64,000 bases of DNA, from assembly GCA_017993835.1 (NCBI GenBank), contig JAGOLX010000002.1, positions 124,001-188,000 of the forward strand, given 5' to 3'. The translations under genes and the position numbers were made by a program. Below, piece by piece: positions 17,046 through 24,631 of the stretch (position 1 is the stretch's first letter; each line of letters begins with the position of its first letter). The stretch comes from Phycisphaerae bacterium (lineage in GTDB: Bacteria > Planctomycetota > Phycisphaerae > Sedimentisphaerales > Anaerobacaceae). Below the pieces are notes generated by a model, which was not told the DNA's origin, made no database searches, and worked only from the letters and a program-made list of their open reading frames with translations.

Positions 17046-17618
17046 TCACAGCGTGCTTCGACGGCGCATCCAGCCGACCAAGCCCGCGCCGAGAGAGCCC
17101 AGAAGAATCGCGCCCGGCGCTGGGACTGTCCCAACGGGCGGTTCGCTGATGTGGTCCACCGAGTTCAGCGCCTCGACGGCATCGAGGTCGAAGCCCTGGC
17201 TGCCGCCACCGTTGTCCAACCCAACAAACCTCACGAAGTTGACGTAGTCGAGGCCCGTGCCCGACAGATCAAACTCAGTATCGCGGTCGATCCTTCCCAG
17301 AAGGACATATGTGATATTGTCCTCGCTGCCGTAGACATCCACGTCCGAATCCCCGGCGATGACTTGCCAGACCTTCAGGTCGTTCCCGGCGCCGTCATCG
17401 GCGGTGTTGTCCGTGAAGGCCAGGATCAACGTCTCGGGGATGTCGACCGAGACATACAGGGTGTCGTTGGCTCCCAATGCGTCCGTTGGGTCATTGGCGT
17501 TCGTGCTGGAACCAGCAGGCTGGTCAAACAGGACGACTTCATCCAGCCAGACCGTTCCCGCCGCCAGACACGCCTGGCTGCCCAGCAGGACCACCGCAAT
17601 CAACGCCATCTTCCTCAT
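17046..17618 (-). CDS. PEP-CTERM sorting-domain protein
   Basis: 190 residues. A Sec signal (MALIAVVLLGSQACLAAG) is followed by a beta-rich, Asp/Asn-rich body with the pattern of small extracellular beta-sandwich proteins (about residues 20-150). A C-terminal sorting tail follows: VPAPGAILLGSLGAGLVGW then a basic cluster. The Pro-x-Pro, a 16-residue hydrophobic stretch and Arg-rich end define a PEP-CTERM signal, recognised by an exosortase that is not in this window. The protein should be surface-associated, and its ligand is unknown. It is the sole gene of its unit: a strong promoter lies about 220 nt upstream and a terminator immediately downstream. Confidence 0.85.
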   Translation of the reverse strand: MRKMALIAVVLLGSQACLAAGTVWLDEVVLFDQPAGSSTNANDPTDALGANDTLYVSVDIPETLILAFTDNTADDGAGNDLKVWQVIAGDSDVDVYGSEDNITYVLLGRIDRDTEFDLSGTGLDYVNFVRFVGLDNGGGSQGFDLDAVEALNSVDHISEPPVGTVPAPGAILLGSLGAGLVGWMRRRSTL

Positions 17619-17839
17619 ACTCGTCCCCTTTCCATTTCTCCCAACACTTCTCTTCTCTCACAACACGCCGTCAGAGACTCCGGAGGGCACTCGACTTCTC
17701 ACGTTTGAGCCCGATCTGACATAGGCACAAGCGCTGCCGAACCGTTCGTGCGACGGGTTCGCGACTGTACACATGATCCTCGCGCACCCAAACGAAAATG
17801 CAATCCTCCTCCAGTGAGGCTCCAATCTACCAGATTCCA
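17619..17839. other. Long 5' leader of the PEP-CTERM gene
   Basis: If the promoter at 17840-17867 is used, the PEP-CTERM mRNA has a leader of about 215 nt. The only local pairing I noticed is GAACC/GGTTC (minus strand) around 17735-17760. I recognise no known riboswitch here. Confidence 0.4.
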
Positions 17840-17867
17840 AGTATATCTGATGTAGAGGCGGTGTCAA
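17840..17867 (-). promoter_or_regulatory. Strong sigma-70-type promoter, leftward
   Basis: On the minus strand, TTGACA (17867-17862) and TATACT (17845-17840) are separated by 16 bp. This is the best sigma-70 match I saw in the window. It should drive the PEP-CTERM gene at 17618. Confidence 0.7.
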
Positions 17868-17953
17868 GTGAAATTTATCGGCCTATTGGAACGGTGTGTC
17901 CGTGGGATAAAGTCGGATTTACATACCGGATGCCCGCAAGGACCGCCGTGAGT

Positions 17954-19978
17954 TCAGTTCGCTCTGGCGTCGGCTTTCACCGTCGGCAGGCCGGACGGGA
18001 AATGGCTCGTGAAGAATTCCTGCATCGAGCCGTCGTAGAGGGCAATGCGGACGGCGCCCCAGGTGGCCTGGTCGCCGGTGGCGTACGTGAGGTACGTCTT
18101 GCCCTCCCACTCGAAGAGGTCCACGTCGGAGTTGTTGATCCCCTCGCCGGGACCGGCTTCGAGGATCGGATTGAACGGGCTCAGCTCCCAGTCGGCCAGG
18201 TCCTTCGAGCGGGCCATGAACGGCGTGTATCCTCTGTGGCCCGGGATGAAGTTGTGCAAGTAGATGACGTAATAGTAGGGGGAGAAGTAGCGAAGCGCCG
18301 GGCAGGCGCTGTACTCGTGATTCACGCCGGTGAAGACCAGACCAGGGATCTTCTCCCACTTTGACAGGTCGGTCGAGCGCGCGAACTTGAAGCAGAACGA
18401 CACCGGCTTGTTCGACTCGTAGGCCATGACGAAGCCCTTCTCGTCCCGGCAGACGGACGCGTTGAACAGGTGCTCGTCACCGTCCTGGGCGATGGCGGGC
18501 TCGCGGGTCCAGGTCTTGAGATCGCGGGTCGTGAAGTGAAAGAGGCCCTGGAACCAGTCACGATTGGTCCCCTCGCTGGCGAAGACGTGGAGGTCGGAGC
18601 CATTGACGAACGCATTGGCAAAGGAATGACCCTCGCCGAAGCGGGACACCTCCTCGCCCGTGTCCATATCGACCGCATAGAGGTACATGCTCTTGACGTA
18701 ATCGTTGGTGCCGTTCTTCGTGTCGTCGCGACGATTGAGGATGTGCAGGGGCCGGCCGTTCCAGATGACCGGGGTGTTCTCCATGGCTTTGGCGATGGCC
18801 AGGGGCAGCTTCGTCAGCACGGGCCGCGTGGGGGCCACCGCCGACGGAGAACCGAGCTTGGGTGGTGCGATCTGTGCGAACAGGTCCGTGGGCCACAGAC
18901 CCAGACGCTCGAAGCCGGCAGGCATTTCCTGCTTGAACTGCACGTAAGCTTGTGTCCTGCCCTTGGTCGTGTACGTGACGGCCTTAGCCTCCTCGCCCGA
19001 CGTGAAGACGCTGTAGCCCGCGAGGATGCAGTCTTCCAGATCGACGTGCAGCTTGCCGGTGGGGGAGTGTCCCTGGGTGCAGAGGATGCCGGTCGATTTG
19101 CCGCCCATTTCCGGCTGCGTGAAGTTCAGCACGATCATCCGGCAGTTGACGAACTTGGCCCGGGCGCAGTGGCTGGCGTAGGAGATGGCGACCGCGTTGT
19201 CGGTGTGTACGAGCGTGCAGTCCTCGAATACGACGTGCGGCTCGTCGGGCATTGTCTTCTCCCATCCGCCCACGAGGATGGCCGCGGTGTCGCCCACCCA
19301 GTCGAGGGCCAGGAAATAGCAGCGACGAAACACGCTCGGCTCGCCCGGCCGGACGGTCGGGTAGGCGACGCCTCCGCCGAAGGCGCGGCCGGTGCCGACG
19401 CAGTCCTCGACGACGACGGTGAAGCCCTCGCCGCTCTTGTTGGTGAGGTCCCAGAAGAAGCCGCCGTCGCCGCCGGCGGTGTAGAGATGGCTCAGCGCCC
19501 AGCGGTCCCAGATGATGCTGGAAAAGGTCTCTTGGTTGTTTCCGGTCGGCCAGTGCTTGTCCGAAGCGCGGACGGGACCCCACCAGTCCCAGCTCTTGAA
19601 GCCCTTTTCGGGATCGCCGGAATCGATGAGGACCCAGCCGGTGGCGCCGGAACCGAGCGAGCCGTCGAAGTCGCCGATCAGGCTGTTGTAGGCGCCTGCG
19701 GCCCCCTTGTGGACCGGCGCGAGGTTGGCCTCGACATAGGTGTCGGGCCGGACGACGATCCGATGACCGCCCTGGTCGTCGGGCACCGCGTCCAGGGCCT
19801 TTTGAATCGTGTGGAACGCCGTCCCCCAGGTCCGCCCGTCTGAGTTGTCGCCAAGCTTGGAGACGTACAGTGTCGTGCCACCATTGGCGACGCACGGCGG
19901 AAGACTCACGACGAATGCCGCGAGCAGAAGAAGAGTTCTGACGGCGGATCGGGCGACCAGGGAATTGGCACGTTTCAT
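17954..19978 (-). CDS. Secreted beta-helix plus glycosidase-like propeller protein
   Basis: 674 residues with a Sec signal (LLLLAAFVVSLPPCVANG). Residues ~35-330 look like a right-handed parallel beta-helix of pectate-lyase/DUF1565 type, starting TTLYVSKLGDNSDGRTWGTAFHTIQKALD with repeated VEDC/FEDC/VNC rungs. Residues ~390-670 have the alternating bladed pattern of GH43/GH32/GH130-type five-bladed propellers, with FTTRDLKTWTREP, ARSTDLSKWEKIP and ARSKDLADWELSP as repeated blade signatures. Such a protein probably binds and cleaves an extracellular polysaccharide, but I cannot name the catalytic acids or the substrate. The ATG has GGAG 6 nt upstream and lies 40 nt after thrC, so the two may be cotranscribed. 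Confidence 0.7.
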   Translation of the reverse strand: MKRANSLVARSAVRTLLLLAAFVVSLPPCVANGGTTLYVSKLGDNSDGRTWGTAFHTIQKALDAVPDDQGGHRIVVRPDTYVEANLAPVHKGAAGAYNSLIGDFDGSLGSGATGWVLIDSGDPEKGFKSWDWWGPVRASDKHWPTGNNQETFSSIIWDRWALSHLYTAGGDGGFFWDLTNKSGEGFTVVVEDCVGTGRAFGGGVAYPTVRPGEPSVFRRCYFLALDWVGDTAAILVGGWEKTMPDEPHVVFEDCTLVHTDNAVAISYASHCARAKFVNCRMIVLNFTQPEMGGKSTGILCTQGHSPTGKLHVDLEDCILAGYSVFTSGEEAKAVTYTTKGRTQAYVQFKQEMPAGFERLGLWPTDLFAQIAPPKLGSPSAVAPTRPVLTKLPLAIAKAMENTPVIWNGRPLHILNRRDDTKNGTNDYVKSMYLYAVDMDTGEEVSRFGEGHSFANAFVNGSDLHVFASEGTNRDWFQGLFHFTTRDLKTWTREPAIAQDGDEHLFNASVCRDEKGFVMAYESNKPVSFCFKFARSTDLSKWEKIPGLVFTGVNHEYSACPALRYFSPYYYVIYLHNFIPGHRGYTPFMARSKDLADWELSPFNPILEAGPGEGINNSDVDLFEWEGKTYLTYATGDQATWGAVRIALYDGSMQEFFTSHFPSGLPTVKADARAN

Positions 19979-20018
19979 GGACTTCTCCTGTTGCAGGTCG
20001 GACTTGCTTCTGCGTGAG

Positions 20019-21365
20019 TCAGCGGATCAGCTTGATGATCTCCTGCAGGTCGTTCGGGGCCGAGAGGGGCGGATTGCTGAACGGGCCCTGCTTGTCCTTG
20101 TGGTAGTTCACGGTGACATTGGGGTCCTTGAGCGTGTGCCCGGTCAGGACACACGCGACTCGTGCGTCTTTGGCGATGGCGCCCTCCGCCAGCAGGTGCT
20201 TGAGACCCGCGACAGTGGCCGCGGAGGCGGGCTCGCAGCCCAGGCCGAACTTGCCGATCAGGGCCTTGGCGTCGCAGATCTCCTGGTCCGAAACCGCTCG
20301 CACGACGCCCTGGCAGACGTCGATGGCCCGCAGGCACTTCTTGAGGTTCACCGGGCGGGAGATCTCGATGGCCGATGCGCAGGTATGCGGCGAGAAGTGT
20401 CTGGCCGTCAGGTCCGCGTAGTAGTCGTCGATGATCTTCTGGTTCACATGGCCGCCGTTCCATGCGAGCTTCTTGTTGTTCACGAGGTCGGTGAGTGTGT
20501 CGGCGCCGGTGGCGTTGATGATCGCCATCCGCGGGACGCGGTCGATCAGGCCGAGCTGCTTGAGTTCCGCGAACGCCTTGCCGAACGCGGAGGAATTGCC
20601 GAGGTTGCCGCCAGGGACGACGATCCAGTCGGGGACCTGCCAGCCGAGGGCCTCGATGATGCGGAACATGATCGTCTTCTGGCCTTCGAGCCGGAAGGGG
20701 TTGAGCGAATTGAGCAGGTACAGGCCCAGCTCGACGCAGACCGCCTGGACCTGCTTCATGCAGTCGTCGAAGTCGCCCTGGATCTGGACGGTTTGGGCGC
20801 CGTAGTCCATCGCCTGGCTGAGCTTGCCGAACGCGATCCGGCCGGAGCCGATGAACACGGTACACTTGAGTCCGCCGCTCTGGGCATAGAGCGCGACCGA
20901 CGCGGACGTGTTGCCGGTCGATGCGCAGGCGCAGCTTTTGGCGCCCACCATCATCGCGTGACTGAAGGCGGCGGTCATGCCGTTGTCCTTGAAGGAGCCC
21001 GAGGGGTTGAGTCCCTCGTACTGGAGGAAAAGACACTCGGGTTTCATGCCCAGATGCTGGGCGATCGGGCGGTTCTGCTGCAAAATGGTCTGACCTTCGC
21101 CGATGGTGATCTTGTGCCGGTCCGGGCAGAAGTCCAGCAGTTCGCGGAACCGCCACACGCCGGAGAAATCCAGCGGCTTGTCACGCGTGGCCCACCGCTT
21201 GCCGAAATCGGCGAGCTTCCTGGGCACTGGGACCTTGGCCCAGTTGTACTGGATATCGAGCAGATCGCCGCACTTGGGGCATTTGAAGATCGACTCCTTG
21301 CAGTCGAACTCGGCCCCACAGGCGGGATTGATGCACTTTTGAAACGCCGCATCCTGTATCGTCAT
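20019..21365 (-). CDS. thrC: Threonine synthase
   Basis: 448 residues, fold-type II PLP enzyme. The N-terminal zinc-ribbon-like segment (CINPACG...CPKCG) occurs in the plant/archaeal-type branch of threonine synthases. The PLP lysine is at about residue 125 in [10 protein letters not shown], followed by STGNTSAS and [13 protein letters not shown]. It converts O-phosphohomoserine to threonine. The ATG at 21365 is chosen over one eight codons earlier because AGGAG lies 8 nt upstream and the promoter at 21401-21429 leaves a leader of about 30 nt. Confidence 0.93.
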   Translation of the reverse strand: MTIQDAAFQKCINPACGAEFDCKESIFKCPKCGDLLDIQYNWAKVPVPRKLADFGKRWATRDKPLDFSGVWRFRELLDFCPDRHKITIGEGQTILQQNRPIAQHLGMKPECLFLQYEGLNPSGSFKDNGMTAAFSHAMMVGAKSCACASTGNTSASVALYAQSGGLKCTVFIGSGRIAFGKLSQAMDYGAQTVQIQGDFDDCMKQVQAVCVELGLYLLNSLNPFRLEGQKTIMFRIIEALGWQVPDWIVVPGGNLGNSSAFGKAFAELKQLGLIDRVPRMAIINATGADTLTDLVNNKKLAWNGGHVNQKIIDDYYADLTARHFSPHTCASAIEISRPVNLKKCLRAIDVCQGVVRAVSDQEICDAKALIGKFGLGCEPASAATVAGLKHLLAEGAIAKDARVACVLTGHTLKDPNVTVNYHKDKQGPFSNPPLSAPNDLQEIIKLIR

Positions 21366-21400
21366 GCCGTAGGCTCCTAAGGAATCCATATACGGCGGCG

Positions 21401-21429
21401 ATTATAAGGGATGCCCCGCGCTTCCGCAA
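21401..21429 (-). promoter_or_regulatory. Sigma-70-type promoter of thrC
   Basis: On the minus strand, TTGCGG (21429-21424) and TATAAT (21406-21401) are separated by 17 bp. Confidence 0.6.
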
Positions 21430-21606
21430 TTCACTCTCCACTCATGGGCTGGAGGTGCATCACTCGAAACCTGCGCCTTCTCAATAGCCTCCAGCCCCCT
21501 TCCCCACAATGTACCTATGGGGCGGTTGTTGTACTCACCCTGCACAGATGCTCGCGCTGCCTCATATCTCTAAACAAGGTACCGCGTAACCCGACGCTAA
21601 ATCGCG

Positions 21607-22209
21607 TCAACTGGCCGGAGAATCCCCGCTCCTCCGTCTCAGGCGCCAACCCGAGTAACTCAAACCAAGCACGCCCAGCAAGGCCGCGCCCGGTAGAGGG
21701 ACAACGCTCGTGGAGACGACAGCATAAGGCCAATTGGTTGCGCGTGTATCCCCACCGCCCGAAAAGTCATAGGTCACGTACTCATTATACCAAACATACT
21801 GGGGCGGGATAAACGTAGAATTGCCGCGAAGGAACTCGTATAGACCCTCATCCGTGACACCGATAGGAACACGGTAGCCACTCATCTTGCCGTCGCCTTC
21901 AAACATGAGGAACCCGCTCACGGTTGTCTCACTATTAAGGGCCTGATCTACAAGATCAAAAACTTCGGTAGCCAGCGCCTGATCGTCCCAGAAAGTAGGG
22001 GGAGTCCACGTAGGATCTGCCGGATCCCCCCACAAATCGTCAAACGAATCATAGACAAAAGATACATCGTACACTGCCTCGCCGACTACCACCCCAGTCA
22101 CTGCCGATGGATAACCACTTGTGTACACGACCTCAATGTCAGCTCCCGCTCCTGCCGTTAATACGACCAGCAAGAGCAACGCCATGAAGTTCCTGGCTCT
22201 CGTTACCAT
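21607..22209 (-). CDS. PEP-CTERM sorting-domain protein
   Basis: 200 residues. The N-terminal signal (FMALLLLVVLTAGAGADI) is followed by a body rich in Tyr, Trp and Asp with no family I recognise. The C-terminal tail VPLPGAALLGVLGLSYSGW plus RLRRR is a PEP-CTERM-type sorting signal, so the protein should be anchored or released at the surface. The ATG at 22209 has GGAGGT 8 nt upstream, which decides the start over more upstream codons. Base composition is a little more AT-rich than the neighbours. A homopolymeric tract lies in its possible promoter (22305-22330). Confidence 0.8.
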   Translation of the reverse strand: MVTRARNFMALLLLVVLTAGAGADIEVVYTSGYPSAVTGVVVGEAVYDVSFVYDSFDDLWGDPADPTWTPPTFWDDQALATEVFDLVDQALNSETTVSGFLMFEGDGKMSGYRVPIGVTDEGLYEFLRGNSTFIPPQYVWYNEYVTYDFSGGGDTRATNWPYAVVSTSVVPLPGAALLGVLGLSYSGWRLRRRSGDSPAS

Positions 22210-22527
22210 AAGACCGCACCTCCAGAAAGCACTCCCAATGATTACTTGCCCCACGAATGCTCCTTGCGAATTGACCGGCCGACGCAACCGGCCATCTTCG
22301 CGCAATCCTACCCCCCCCCGTTTGAGTCAAGCATTTCCTTGTTGAAATTCACATTTTTTTCGGGCGTAACAGAGAGATGGCTTCGCGTCTCGTCGCCAGG
22401 ATGCAGGGGGACTTTCGCCGTGAAAAGGGACTTTGAAAGACCGGGAAGGAAAGGCTGCGACTCCAGAAATCGCCTACAATGCCTGTATGGTTAATATTAC
22501 ATCGTGCGGGCGAGGCACGGAAACCAA
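22210..22527. other. Intergenic region with a nine-base homopolymer tract
   Basis: On the minus strand a TTGACT (22330-22325) and a TAGGAT (22310-22305) flank a run of nine G (22319-22311). The spacer is 14 bp, shorter than the optimum. The rest (22331-22527) shows no gene or clear hairpin. Confidence 0.45.
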
Positions 22528-23055
22528 CTATTCCGCAGGGGTACAGTCACTCTCAAACAACTGTTCAACCATCGCGGGCCGGTCTCCGTCGTAGTAGCCG
22601 ATTTCGAGTATCATCTGACTGCCAACAATCACGTCTCCCTGTCGCAGATCGTTGGCGGACGTCACACCAAGGTAGCAACGCAAAGCCAGAGTAATGGATT
22701 TCACCTGTGTCCTTCTTGCTCCAAGACGGACGTACCTGCCCAAGGCCGGGTTGCGAAGTTCTCGCACCGGTCTCTCGAGTCGACCCGTAAGTACCAAGGC
22801 TCGCTTCTCTGGGTCCAAGAACGCGGTCGCGTGCGACCCTGATTGACCCCACCCTGCGAAGACCCAGACATCGTGATCGGCTCGATTCGCGATTTGATAC
22901 GACAGTTGCAGAGCCTTACCGGTTTGCCTTTGCTCCAGCAGCGTGATCGTCACGCCGGGTGTGTCGCCGGGTGAATCGGCCTGGAGGTTCTGCGACTGGG
23001 CTGCCGATGCGGCACACATGAGCAGAGCGGCCACCAAGCTCAGATGCGCGTTCAT
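22528..23055 (-). CDS. Secreted hypothetical protein, 175 residues
   Basis: Not recognised as a named family. A Sec signal (LSLVAALLMCAASAAQSQ) precedes a beta-rich domain with segments such as GVTITLLEQRQTGKALQLSYQIANRADHDVW split over several strands, suggesting an immunoglobulin-like or DUF4352-like sandwich. The ATG at 23055 is chosen because it begins the signal peptide and has AAGGACA just upstream; the 27 codons before it are Arg-rich and implausible. It stands alone between two leftward genes. Confidence 0.65.
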   Translation of the reverse strand: MNAHLSLVAALLMCAASAAQSQNLQADSPGDTPGVTITLLEQRQTGKALQLSYQIANRADHDVWVFAGWGQSGSHATAFLDPEKRALVLTGRLERPVRELRNPALGRYVRLGARRTQVKSITLALRCYLGVTSANDLRQGDVIVGSQMILEIGYYDGDRPAMVEQLFESDCTPAE

Positions 23056-23219
23056 TGCCTGTCCTTTCCGACGTCGTTGCCCTTGTGATTTGGGTTCTCC
23101 GCTGCGCAATCTTCTCCTGCCATAATCACCCTGCATTGTAGCAAATCAAAGGGCGACAGGCAAGAAGCAAGGCAGAAGACTTCAAATGAGCGACTACGTT
23201 TTTGTCAGGGACGCCCAGC

Positions 23220-24608
23220 CTATGAAGAGGGCCGCTGCCAGGGGATTGTGCCGGACCGGTTGATGTGGGCTTGGAGGGCGTTGAAGAGTCTGCGGTACAT
23301 CGGGTGCTTGTCGTCGAGCGGGTTCTGTTCCTGCGGGTCTTCGGCCAGATTGTAGAGTCTCAGCGGCTCGAAGGGACTGTTCTGGAGGAGCTTGTAGTCG
23401 CCTTGCCTAGCGGCGTAGTAGGCCCGACCGCCGTACTGCGCGCCGCCCTCGCGACGGACCCAGAACAGGATTCGGTCGTCTGCAAGCTGTCCCTTGCCCA
23501 GCAGGGTGGGCAGGAAGGTGACGCCGTCGATCTTGTGGTCGATCTTCACGCCGGCTGCCTCGCAGATGGTGGGGAAGATGTCCATTGTCAGGGCGACGCA
23601 GTTACTTCGCGAACCCGGCTCGATCCTGTTCGGCCAGACCGCGCACATCGGTTCACGGATGCCACCCTCGTACATGTCGCCCTTGCCCGCCCGCAGCGGT
23701 CCGTTCGAAGCGCCGACGCCGAGTTGGCCGCCATTGTCGGAGGTGAAGAGTACGAGGGTGTTGTCGGCCAAGCCGGTCTGCTTCAGGGCATCGATTACCT
23801 TTCCGATCCCGGCATCGAGGTGTTCGATCAGCGCGACGAGCTTCGCCCGCTTGTCGCTGATCCCGGACTCCCGCTGCTTGACCCGCTCGATCCACTCTGC
23901 CGGCGGCTGGATCGGCGTGTGCGGCGCGTTGTAGGCCAGATACAGGAAGAAGGGCCGGCTCGCGTTCTTTCGCCCGCGCAGGTAGTCGATAGCCCATTGG
24001 GTGAACAGATCGGTCGCATGGCCCTCGGGATCGATCTCCCGGTCGTTGAGTCGCATGTAGTTGATCCCGTGCCGGCGGTGACTGGTGTAGTCGTCCATCA
24101 TGTCGCCGAGGAAACCGTGGAAGTGGTCGAAGCCCCGCTCGTTGGGCGTGTTGGGCGAGCTCAAGCCCAGGTGCCACTTGCCGACGAGGGCGGTGTGGTA
24201 GCCGGCGTCTTGGAGCACGCGAGGCAGCAGGACCGCCTGCTCGGCCAGGTTGCCCCAGTTGTCGCGGATATCCGTACGGATGACGCCAGGAACGCCGACG
24301 AGATCGGGGAACCGCCCGGTCAGCAGCGCTGCCCGTGTCGGCGAGCACACGGGCGAGTTGGCATAGAACCGGTCGAACCGCATCCCGCTCGCGATGAGTC
24401 GGTCGATGTTCGGCGACTTGAGGTCCGTCGCTCCATAGCAGGAGAGATCGCCGTAACCGAGATCGTCCACGAGGATCACCAGCACGTTCGGTCTGGAAGG
24501 TGACTCGCCGGCGAACGTGCCCTGGGCCTGCGTCACTGCCAGCGAAGCAGCCCCAAGGCCAGCGAGCTTCAGAAAGTCACGACGTGTCTGGGCGGGTTGT
24601 CTCATCAT
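23220..24608 (-). CDS. Tat-exported type I sulfatase
   Basis: 462 residues. A twin-arginine signal (TRRDFLKLAGLGAASLAV) precedes an alkaline-phosphatase-fold sulfatase: NVLVILVDDLGYGDLSCYG with metal ligands, the formylglycine motif CSPTR with Cys88 (NSPVCSPTRAALLTGRF), then VGKWHLG and LFTSDNGG. Cys88 must be oxidised to formylglycine by a maturase that is not in the window. Members remove sulfate esters from algal or host glycans in the periplasm. The start at 24608 has AGGAG 5 nt upstream. It is followed, 23 nt upstream on the same strand, by the penicillin-acylase-family gene, so the two may form an operon. Confidence 0.92.
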   Translation of the reverse strand: MMRQPAQTRRDFLKLAGLGAASLAVTQAQGTFAGESPSRPNVLVILVDDLGYGDLSCYGATDLKSPNIDRLIASGMRFDRFYANSPVCSPTRAALLTGRFPDLVGVPGVIRTDIRDNWGNLAEQAVLLPRVLQDAGYHTALVGKWHLGLSSPNTPNERGFDHFHGFLGDMMDDYTSHRRHGINYMRLNDREIDPEGHATDLFTQWAIDYLRGRKNASRPFFLYLAYNAPHTPIQPPAEWIERVKQRESGISDKRAKLVALIEHLDAGIGKVIDALKQTGLADNTLVLFTSDNGGQLGVGASNGPLRAGKGDMYEGGIREPMCAVWPNRIEPGSRSNCVALTMDIFPTICEAAGVKIDHKIDGVTFLPTLLGKGQLADDRILFWVRREGGAQYGGRAYYAARQGDYKLLQNSPFEPLRLYNLAEDPQEQNPLDDKHPMYRRLFNALQAHINRSGTIPWQRPSS

Positions 24609-24631
24609 TGTCTCTCCTGCGTGCCATCTCT

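Noticed and set aside
17619-17839. Cyclic-di-GMP or other known riboswitch in the long PEP-CTERM leader
   Set aside because: None of the conserved core sequences of riboswitches I know is present.
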